This document shows positions 14,238 to 19,638 of a stretch of 23,247 bases of DNA, piece by piece. This DNA comes from a virus. Every line of letters begins with the position of its first letter. The first letter of the stretch is position 1. Under the pieces are notes generated by a model. That model made no database searches. It was not told where the DNA came from and was given only the letters and a program-made list of their open reading frames with translations. Position numbers and translations under genes: made by a program. The stretch is from positions 1 through 23,247 of IMG/VR virus record IMGVR_UViG_3300037189_002147. The stretch is one strand, 5' to 3'.

Positions 14238-14261
14238 TCAAATATTTTCAAAAATATTTGA
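14238..14261. repeat. AT-rich inverted repeat at the 3' end of the MazG-like gene
   Basis: TCAAATATTTT is followed after two bases by its exact reverse complement, giving a near-perfect 24-nt palindrome that spans the last codons and the stop. It lies 9 nt before the -35 box of the next promoter. No T run follows, so it is at best a weak terminator; it could be an operator or an mRNA-stabilising hairpin. Confidence 0.5.
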
Positions 14262-14507
14262 CCAACGCTTCAGTTTCTCTCTCTTAGCGATAGAAGCATC
14301 ATAGATCCGATCCCGACTCACAACATCTTTCTCAACCAGAAGATCGACCATACAGAAAAGATCGCCGATCTCAGTGGCAAGATGGTCGCGGTTCACAGTG
14401 CCATTCCATTCCATATCAAGACCAAAGCGATTGATCTTGCTGATTGCCTGAATGACCTCAGCGCACTCCTCAGAGGTGATTGCTAGAATTTCCTGTTCAG
14501 GGGTCAT
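14238..14507 (-). CDS. MazG-like NTP pyrophosphohydrolase
   Basis: An 89-residue all-alpha NTP pyrophosphohydrolase-like protein. EECAEVIQAISK supplies the first metal-binding ExxE-type helix, and HLATEIGDLFCMVDLL supplies the ExxD motif (EIGD), as in MazG and related enzymes. The family splits nucleoside triphosphates to NMP and pyrophosphate; phage members are thought to adjust nucleotide or alarmone pools. It starts in an ATGA overlap with the LSm-like gene and shares an operon with a deaminase, consistent with a nucleotide-metabolism set. Confidence 0.8.
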   Translation of the reverse strand: MTPEQEILAITSEECAEVIQAISKINRFGLDMEWNGTVNRDHLATEIGDLFCMVDLLVEKDVVSRDRIYDASIAKREKLKRWSNIFENI

Positions 14508-14788
14508 ACAATTAGACTGCTTGTCTGACGCTGATACTGCTTTGCAACGTTTTCATCAGGTGTGATCATCATGCCAATGATATTTGCCTTTGAGATAGTG
14601 ACCTTGAAGTCTTTTGGCGCTGAAAAGAAGAAAGGCACGAGCCCAACCCCATTGGGTCCCATCATAAAGGACATAGGCTTATTGAGAAGGATCGTCTCCT
14701 CAGTTTCTGACTCAAAACGAGCAATCACTTCTTCGCTGGTTGATAGCTTGAGGGCTACAACATCACCAAACTTAAAACTTACAGACAT
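14504..14788 (-). CDS. Small LSm-like phage protein
   Basis: A 94-residue beta-rich protein: FGDVVALKLSTSEEVIARF, then TILLNKPMSFMM, GLVPFFFSAPKD, ISKANIIGMM, and a tail with NVAKQYQRQTS. The order of short strands and the first GDVV..L.T.EEVIA segment recall a small T4-like phage family with an Sm/Hfq-like fold. If so, it could bind RNA. The fold is inferred from pattern memory, not proven. It overlaps the deaminase gene by 10 nt. Confidence 0.7.
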   Translation of the reverse strand: MSVSFKFGDVVALKLSTSEEVIARFESETEETILLNKPMSFMMGPNGVGLVPFFFSAPKDFKVTISKANIIGMMITPDENVAKQYQRQTSSLIV

Positions 14789-15186
14789 TCATACTTTCCT
14801 TCTTCGATTGTGTAATAGACTTTTTTGATATCAAACTGAGCGATTGCTTTCATGCAACCTTCACATGGCATAGCAATGCCCGTAGTCCAGTTATGAGGCT
14901 TCTTATCCGGTCGCTTAACGCGGAGAACATACATGCTGCACTTAGAGAGCTCTTCTACGCTAATGTGCTTGAGCGCGTTTCTAATGCAGTCTGTCTCGGC
15001 ATGAAGGTAGATTGCTTCCTCATGCTTTGCAAAGCGACGGGCAAACGGATGGGACTTGTTCTTGTTGGTCCCGATAGACACGATTTGATTTTTATAAACG
15101 AGGCAGGCAGCGAGGCGGCACCTTGCTACAGGTTCGACCGCCTCTGCCACCTTCTGCAGAATATCAAAATATTTATCGTGCTTCAC
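14779..15186 (-). CDS. Cytidine/deoxycytidylate deaminase-family enzyme
   Basis: A 135-residue zinc deaminase. His62-Ala-Glu64 (LHAETDC) supplies a zinc ligand and the catalytic Glu, and Pro107-Cys108-Glu-Gly-Cys111 supplies the two Cys ligands. dCMP deaminases give dUMP for thymidylate synthesis and are common in T4-like phages. It is shorter than T4 Cd (about 190), so another deaminase substrate is possible. The start is GTG, coupled as GTGA to the preceding stop, with no clear ribosome site of its own. It sits next to the MazG-like enzyme. Confidence 0.85.
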   Translation of the reverse strand: MKHDKYFDILQKVAEAVEPVARCRLAACLVYKNQIVSIGTNKNKSHPFARRFAKHEEAIYLHAETDCIRNALKHISVEELSKCSMYVLRVKRPDKKPHNWTTGIAMPCEGCMKAIAQFDIKKVYYTIEEGKYECL

Positions 15187-15395
15187 AGACCAATCGTTTT
15201 ATACGTGAACCCAAAGGGCTTACCATTTGCAACATCTTTCTGAAGATAATCTGCAAACAATTCGAACCGAAGGGCTGCATCTTCTTCGCCTTCCTGTTCC
15301 AATGCCTTCTGTGCTGCTCGGGCAAAATTAAGAACGGACCGAAGATTGACTCCGGTACCATCTGCGAGGGCGGGTCGTCTATTTTGAATGGGCAT
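15183..15395 (-). CDS. Small hypothetical protein
   Basis: A 70-residue helical protein starting MPIQNRRPALADGTGVNLRS and continuing into an Ala/Glu-rich helix. The ATG at 15395 has AGGA 8 nt upstream and lies 2 nt after the previous stop. Its frame is preferred over the overlapping 62-residue frame at 15173-15361 because it ends in a GTGA coupling with the deaminase. No family is recognised. Confidence 0.7.
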   Translation of the reverse strand: MPIQNRRPALADGTGVNLRSVLNFARAAQKALEQEGEEDAALRFELFADYLQKDVANGKPFGFTYKTIGL

Positions 15396-15397
15396 AA

Positions 15398-15556
15398 TCA
15401 ATCCTTTCGCAATTCAATATTCGTTGAAAATTCGGGACATTCATCATCGTTTTCACATGGAAGATTTTGAATACAATCGTTCAAATAATCAATTTGCGAT
15501 TGCGTCAAAGGTTGCGAAAATTCAACGTCATACGTATATGGAGTTAAAACAGACAT
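15398..15556 (-). CDS. Small acidic hypothetical protein (52 aa)
   Basis: A 52-residue frame from an ATG with AGGA 7 nt upstream. It starts MSVLTPYTYDVEFSQPLTQS and ends NIELRKD, with three Cys in an acidic stretch (NDCIQNLPCENDDEC). It is the first gene after the promoter at 15586-15614, and its stop lies 2 nt before the next start. The function is unknown. Confidence 0.7.
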   Translation of the reverse strand: MSVLTPYTYDVEFSQPLTQSQIDYLNDCIQNLPCENDDECPEFSTNIELRKD

Positions 15557-15585
15557 TTTGTTTCCTTTCATCATCATTATAATTT

Positions 15586-15614
15586 ACATTACAACAGATT
15601 CGAATTAATGTCAA
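15586..15614 (-). promoter_or_regulatory. Early promoter (TTGACA - 17 - TAATGT)
   Basis: Minus-strand TTGACATTAATTCG, 17-nt spacer, TAATGT and an AATTATAAT leader. The upstream AAAAGAACGC matches that of the promoter at 16372-16400. It drives 15556 to 14238. Confidence 0.85.
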
Positions 15615-15630
15615 GCGTTCTTTTTAAAAA

Positions 15631-15840
15631 TTACTCATTTTCTTCACGCTTCCCGTTGGCGAACTCAACCAGAGCCACAGCCAGATCTAAAGCCTGTTCC
15701 TTAGTCAGAGACAGGTAAGGCGTCATAGAACCGCCAGGAGGGGTTACCTGCAGACAAGCCCCACGTTCCTTACCACCGAAGTAGCGAGTCAGCATAACAT
15801 TACCATTGATAGATTCAGTGGGCTTCAATTCAGTAGACAT
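15631..15840 (-). CDS. Small hypothetical protein
   Basis: A 69-residue protein: MSTELKPTESINGNVMLTRY, a Gly/Pro-rich centre and a C-terminal helix (SLTKEQALDLAVALVEFANG). It has a ribosome site AAGGAAA before the ATG, the same leader as the gene upstream. No family is recognised. It lies 11 nt from the Cys-rich gene and probably shares its promoter. Confidence 0.7.
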   Translation of the reverse strand: MSTELKPTESINGNVMLTRYFGGKERGACLQVTPPGGSMTPYLSLTKEQALDLAVALVEFANGKREENE

Positions 15841-15851
15841 AATTTATTTCC

Positions 15852-16088
15852 TTACTTGCACAAACGGATGAGACGAGCAACATCCTTATCCTGGTAGTCA
15901 CCAGTTTCAACCCAAACACGCATTGCAACGCACTCAGTGTAGTTACGACCACATTCATTCATATTAGGGCAACTATCACAGGGAAGCTCACGCTTATTCT
16001 CAGGGGTATTGAGAATCATCTGCGAATGTTTACACGGACCATTCATGAAGCTCATATCGGTCGGTATCGAAAAGTTTTCTAGAGACAT
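15852..16088 (-). CDS. Small Cys-rich (possibly zinc-binding) protein
   Basis: A 78-residue protein with Cys19, Cys37, Cys40, Cys46, Cys53 and Cys77. The CDSC-x5-C-x6-C cluster looks like a zinc or iron-sulphur site and is followed by MRVWVETGDYQDKDVARLIR. Proteins of this plan occur in T4-like phages without known function. AAGGAAA precedes the ATG. First gene after the promoter at 16122-16149. Confidence 0.75.
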   Translation of the reverse strand: MSLENFSIPTDMSFMNGPCKHSQMILNTPENKRELPCDSCPNMNECGRNYTECVAMRVWVETGDYQDKDVARLIRLCK

Positions 16089-16121
16089 AATATATTTCCT
16101 TATTTCACTGCTACATTACTG

Positions 16122-16149
16122 ATTATACACGGATTCGAATTAATGTCAA
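16122..16149 (-). promoter_or_regulatory. Early promoter with consensus -10 (TTGACA - 16 - TATAAT)
   Basis: Minus-strand TTGACATTAATTCG followed after 16 nt by TATAAT. It is the only member of the local promoter family with a perfect -10, and it lacks the TA[A/C]TGT and TATAGGATG parts. It serves the genes at 16088 and 15840. Confidence 0.88.
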
Positions 16150-16154
16150 CCATA

Positions 16155-16340
16155 TTATGCGAAAGCGAGGTAAGGACCTGCATCCAATGCTCGTTCTTCA
16201 ATCCGGTAGGCATCGAACCCACGCAGGCGGTCATTCGAATGATACAACTGCTGAGCTTCCCAAGCTAGCATCCGCGAAGAATACACACCGAGGACCAATT
16301 CACCTTCGTAATCAATCACACCTAGAAGCACATACAACAT
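16155..16340 (-). CDS. Small conserved phage protein of unknown function
   Basis: A 61-residue protein starting MLYVLLGVIDYEGELVLGVY, then SSRMLAWEAQQ and a final FDAYRIEERALD. The strand-strand-helix-strand pattern resembles short phage proteins that report under hypothetical. AGGAG sits 8 nt before the ATG. It is alone behind the promoter at 16372-16400. Confidence 0.7.
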   Translation of the reverse strand: MLYVLLGVIDYEGELVLGVYSSRMLAWEAQQLYHSNDRLRGFDAYRIEERALDAGPYLAFA

Positions 16341-16371
16341 TTCAAAACTCCTTCAATTCATCCTATAATTG

Positions 16372-16400
16372 ACAGTAGCACATATTAGAATTAATGTCAA
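16372..16400 (-). promoter_or_regulatory. Early promoter (TTGACA - 17 - TACTGT)
   Basis: Minus-strand TTGACATTAATTC, 17-nt spacer, TACTGT, then AATTATAGGATGAATTGAAG and AGGAG. It lies right after the terminator of the small RNA and drives the 61-residue gene. Confidence 0.88.
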
Positions 16401-16435
16401 GCGTTCTTTTCAAAAAAACACAATCTTTTTAGCCC

Positions 16436-16466
16436 AAAAAAAGGGCGACCCTTTCGAGCCGCCCTT
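16436..16466 (-). terminator. Rho-independent terminator of the late small RNA
   Basis: Minus-strand AAGGGCGGC pairs with GTCGCCCTT (one G-T pair) around an 8-nt loop, and a run of T follows. It lies about 2 nt past the closing helix of the small RNA. Confidence 0.9.
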
Positions 16467-16574
16467 CTGTGCATGAACGGGAGGAACCCCACCTGCCTTG
16501 CGGCTTCCCCGTTAATTCCATGTTGCCTAAGCATCTTGCCACTAGTATGATCTAGTCATACTTACATGCACTAG
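16441..16574 (-). ncRNA. Putative phage small RNA with its own late promoter and terminator
   Basis: Between a TATAAATA box and a terminator lies a stretch of about 134 nt with no plausible ORF on the minus strand and a compact fold. P1 is a perfect 7-bp closing stem (GTGCATG 16571-16565 with CATGCAC 16475-16469). P2 is GTATGA/TCATAC (16561-16545, 5-nt loop). A small hairpin TGC-TTAG-GCA follows. P3 is AACGGG/CCCGTT (16513-16508 with 16481-16476), extended by GAA/TTC past a bulge, and tipped by GCC-GCAA-GGC, a GNRA tetraloop. P3 abuts P1 directly and could stack on it as in a tRNA, but no T loop or CCA is present. No known RNA class is recognised. Confidence 0.65.
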
Positions 16575-16579
16575 CACTT

Positions 16580-16587
16580 TATTTATA
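16580..16587 (-). promoter_or_regulatory. T4-type late promoter box before the small RNA (TATAAATA)
   Basis: The minus strand reads TATAAATA 8 nt after the stop of the 75-residue gene. The first downstream features are the small-RNA stem P1 and a terminator, not a gene, so the box is best read as driving the RNA. Confidence 0.7.
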
Positions 16588-16594
16588 TAAATTT

Positions 16595-16822
16595 TTATGC
16601 CATTTGAGGATTTTTTTTAATTTTCTGCAAAAAAAATGCAGGTGTGGTGCCATCAAAGGCGCCGCCAAAGTTAAGATGCCGAAGCATCTCTTTAGCCTTC
16701 TTCATTGGCAACTTCTCTGCTACGATCTGACTTGTCTTGAGCTCCAAGATATCGCCACCAATTTCAACGTAACTTGTATTAATATCGATCATCTGTTCAT
16801 TCGTAATCTTGTAGTTAACCAT
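16595..16822 (-). CDS. Small hypothetical protein after the helicase
   Basis: A 75-residue protein from the ATG at 16822, with AGGAG 7 nt upstream and 10 nt after the helicase stop. It starts MVNYKITNEQMIDINTSYVE and ends FFLQKIKKNPQMA, with a central basic helix (PMKKAKEMLRHLN). It could be a helicase accessory factor by position, but there is no motif to show it. Confidence 0.7.
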   Translation of the reverse strand: MVNYKITNEQMIDINTSYVEIGGDILELKTSQIVAEKLPMKKAKEMLRHLNFGGAFDGTTPAFFLQKIKKNPQMA

Positions 16823-16832
16823 CACTCTTCTC

Positions 16833-18236
16833 CTATGTAAAATCAGCAAACTTCTGTTTAAACTTAGACATCTTACCTTCTTCATTCATACGTTGACCAA
16901 CTTGGGTATAATCCATCACTGGTCCATCTAGAATGTCCTTTTGTGCTTCTTGTTCAGTATCATACAACCTCATCTTGGATTTGTCAACACCAATAACGAA
17001 CCTTTTATAATGATCGGGGTCATTATATCGATTCTTCAACTGCTTTACCATTATCTGACCTAGATCTGCTAATTCCTCAGATGAGATCAAAGCAAACATG
17101 AAGTCAGCGGTAGCAGGCAAACCAAATGATTCTGATGTATCCTCGAGTCCTACATCTGAGTTACCGAAACCACTACGAGTGGTCTGAGTAGCAGACATGA
17201 TAGGAACATTAAACTCAACTGCCAAGCCACGAAGTTCTTCTGCAATTGCTTTAATGTAGGTGTATGAATTGACATTCGACCCCTGTTTAATCCGCGAGGA
17301 GGTGCAGATATTCAGGTAGTCGATATAGATAATGCTAGGAACAAAGTTCTTCTTGATCTTCAATTCATTTAGAAGATGGCGGAAGTTCGCTGAACCAGCA
17401 CTAGCGGTAGGGTATTCTTTGACAATCAACTTGCCTTTACACTTTTCCTTGAGTCGTCCCATACGCTTGAAATAAGTCTCGTTGGGGACAAGAGCCAATT
17501 CGCCGATAGGAATATCAAGTAGGTTTGCGTCAATACGCTCTGCAACCTTTTCTTCAGCAAGCTCTAACGTAATGTAGAGAACATTCTTGCCATCCATTAG
17601 GTTTGCTGCAGCGCAGTGACACATGAACAGAGATTTACCAACGCCGGTACCTGCAAGAGCAATATTCAGTGTCTTGTTCGGCAATCCGCCGTTGGTAATC
17701 TTGTTGAAGTAATCTAGATCAAACGTAGTGCGCTGTTCCTTCATACGATAGAAGTCAAAACGCTCTTGGGCATCATCTAGAAAGTCATGCCCGATTGATG
17801 TATCAAACGATACACCCAAGGCATCCGACAGGATCTGAGGGATACTACCTTTCGATAGTTCACCCTTCTTATCATCAAGAATCTTGATAGATTCCATGAT
17901 AGCATTGTAGATAGCTTTGTCTTGACAAAACTTCTCAGTGGTATCAATCAACCATTCAACATTATTTTCATCTGACTGTGGTGCAGTGATCTCAGCGATC
18001 AATGTCTCACAAGCAGTAAATTCATCACTACTCAGATTACTGCGGTTACTTAGGTCTACGAGAAGTGCGTCCCGACTAGGGAAAGCATTGTAGGAATTAA
18101 CATAGTCGCCAATAAGTTCGAAGATAACCTTATCGGAACGATTATGGAAGTATTCAGTGCTGAGGAATGGAATTGCTTTCCTGCCAAAGTCATCATTGCT
18201 GATGAGGTTGGACAGGATTACTGTTTCCGTCCGCAT
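16833..18236 (-). CDS. DnaB-type replicative helicase (T4 gp41-like)
   Basis: A 467-residue ring helicase, near the 475 of T4 gp41. The N-terminal half is the primase-interacting domain. The RecA-like core has Walker A AGTGVGKS (195-202), TLELAEEK (223-230), Walker B IIYIDYLN (302-309, Asp306) and the SATQTTRSG motif (348-356). It unwinds the lagging-strand template 5' to 3' using NTPs and works with a primase. It follows uvsX after 3 nt, the T4-like order, and is probably transcribed from the promoter at 19337-19365. Confidence 0.95.
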   Translation of the reverse strand: MRTETVILSNLISNDDFGRKAIPFLSTEYFHNRSDKVIFELIGDYVNSYNAFPSRDALLVDLSNRSNLSSDEFTACETLIAEITAPQSDENNVEWLIDTTEKFCQDKAIYNAIMESIKILDDKKGELSKGSIPQILSDALGVSFDTSIGHDFLDDAQERFDFYRMKEQRTTFDLDYFNKITNGGLPNKTLNIALAGTGVGKSLFMCHCAAANLMDGKNVLYITLELAEEKVAERIDANLLDIPIGELALVPNETYFKRMGRLKEKCKGKLIVKEYPTASAGSANFRHLLNELKIKKNFVPSIIYIDYLNICTSSRIKQGSNVNSYTYIKAIAEELRGLAVEFNVPIMSATQTTRSGFGNSDVGLEDTSESFGLPATADFMFALISSEELADLGQIMVKQLKNRYNDPDHYKRFVIGVDKSKMRLYDTEQEAQKDILDGPVMDYTQVGQRMNEEGKMSKFKQKFADFT

Positions 18237-18239
18237 GTA

Positions 18240-19310
18240 TTATTCCTCCAGGATTGTATCGTATACTTCGCTCACTGTTTCCTCGTCATGCATAATTGCA
18301 CCATGGGCAATCTGATACCGATTCTTAACCCACTCATTAAACTTAGGACATGCTAGGACAGGTTCCCAGAAATCCTTTGTTTCAGTTTCCTTAAAGCGAT
18401 ATTTCTTCTCTAGGATCTCACCTGTTGACATATCAACCTGCTGATACCAACCATTGCTTGGTTTAATAACATGACCAGATTCCATCGCCATATCGAGCAG
18501 ACCCGACCACCTACTGATACCATCTTCATATGATACAGTGACTGGGATCTTCGACTTCTCACGAACAAAGCGTGACTTCTCAACGTTGATGATGAACGAC
18601 CATCCACTTACTTCAGTGCCTGTCTTTTCCTGTTGACGACCAACAATAAAGATGTTATCGGCGCTGTAATATGAACCAGTACCACCGCCAACAATCGCCT
18701 TCGGGAACATACCGATTTCCATATAGGTGTGATTGATAACAATCATAGGAATGTTCTTGATAGTCAACTGTGGTGTAACGATACGAAACAGCGACTTAAT
18801 CGCCTTCGCTCGTGACATATCGGCAACTGACTTCTCATTCATAGCATCTTCGGTTTCCTTCTTTGATGCTAGGTTGCCGATAGAGTCAATAACAATGACA
18901 ACATGATCCTTGCGGTCAATATCATTCAACTGATTGACTAGATCGAACTTCAACTGCTCAACGTCAGTCACGGGGGTATGAAGAACCCGCTTCTTATCGA
19001 TACCAAATGAGTCAAAGTATGCTCGCGGTGTGCCAAACTCAGAGTCATAATATAGCAGAATAGAATCAGGATACTGATCCATATATGCCTTTGCCATCAA
19101 CAGCGAAAACGCTGTCTTGAAGTGCTTTGATGGGCCTGCCCACATAGTAAGGCCTGGTGTGAACCCGCCGGTAAGCGAACCGGACAATGCAACATTCATC
19201 ACAGGAACAGACGTTGTGATCATATCCTTATCGGCAAAGAACTTAGAGTCCTCAAGCACATCTGTTAGTTTAATCGTGGAATTCTTTTGTAGTTTATCAA
19301 TTAGTGACAT
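18240..19310 (-). CDS. uvsX: UvsX recombinase (RecA-like)
   Basis: A 356-residue strand-exchange protein, close in length to T4 UvsX (391). Walker A is AGPSKHFKT (about 58-66), followed by QYPDSILLYYDSEFG and Walker B VVIVIDSIGNLAS with KKETEDAMNEK. Further UvsX blocks are RAKAIKSLFRIVTP, INHTY, VGGGTGSYYSADNIF and NVEKSRFVREKSKIP. It coats single-stranded DNA and drives recombination-dependent replication and repair. AGGAG lies 6 nt before the ATG, behind its own early promoter. Confidence 0.97.
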   Translation of the reverse strand: MSLIDKLQKNSTIKLTDVLEDSKFFADKDMITTSVPVMNVALSGSLTGGFTPGLTMWAGPSKHFKTAFSLLMAKAYMDQYPDSILLYYDSEFGTPRAYFDSFGIDKKRVLHTPVTDVEQLKFDLVNQLNDIDRKDHVVIVIDSIGNLASKKETEDAMNEKSVADMSRAKAIKSLFRIVTPQLTIKNIPMIVINHTYMEIGMFPKAIVGGGTGSYYSADNIFIVGRQQEKTGTEVSGWSFIINVEKSRFVREKSKIPVTVSYEDGISRWSGLLDMAMESGHVIKPSNGWYQQVDMSTGEILEKKYRFKETETKDFWEPVLACPKFNEWVKNRYQIAHGAIMHDEETVSEVYDTILEE

Positions 19311-19336
19311 GGTTTCTCCTTCATTGCCTATTATTC

Positions 19337-19365
19337 AATATACACATATAGTGGGACTATGTCAA
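19337..19365 (-). promoter_or_regulatory. Early promoter of the uvsX-helicase operon (TTGACA - 17 - TATATT)
   Basis: Minus-strand TTGACA, 17-nt spacer, TATATT. The TGA inside the -35 box is the stop codon of the preceding small gene. It lies 27 nt before the uvsX ATG. Confidence 0.8.
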
Positions 19366-19631
19366 GCACTATTTCTGATTTGATCTAGTTTTTCAATAAA
19401 TTGTTTGATCTTGGCGCCACGATTAGGCCACTTGATATACTCATTAGTATCAGCGTCCTTAGCGAGATTATTAAGTAGTGGTAAGATCAACTTATACATC
19501 TGTTCTAGTTTTGCATTGGCAGCACCGGTGGCTCCATCAATAACAATTTTCTCTCGTAACTTGAGTTCTTCTTCACTAAGTGTAGTGAATCCAAAGTCAA
19601 AGTCATCTATTTCTATGTTTGGTTTACTCAT
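19362..19631 (-). CDS. Conserved small protein between DNA polymerase and UvsX
   Basis: An 89-residue protein starting MSKPNIEIDDFDFGFTTLSE, then a helix and LILPLLNNLAKDADTNEYIK followed by WPNR. I recall this acidic start and the ILPLLNNL...YIKWPNR block from T4-like phages, where the gene sits near uvsX and carries no assigned function. The ATG at 19631 has GAGGA just upstream; the TTG at 19646 is not used. A replication or recombination accessory role is suggested by position only. Confidence 0.8.
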   Translation of the reverse strand: MSKPNIEIDDFDFGFTTLSEEELKLREKIVIDGATGAANAKLEQMYKLILPLLNNLAKDADTNEYIKWPNRGAKIKQFIEKLDQIRNSA

Positions 19632-19638
19632 ATTGTCC

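Noticed and set aside
14893-15243. 116-codon + strand frame across the deaminase
   Set aside because: It is the shadow of the deaminase gene, whose zinc motifs are intact.
15173-15361. 62-codon minus-strand frame overlapping the 70-residue gene
   Set aside because: The other frame has a better ribosome site and couples exactly to the deaminase start.
16469-16571. Self-cleaving ribozyme (hammerhead-like) in the small RNA
   Set aside because: The conserved CUGANGA and GAAA core is absent.
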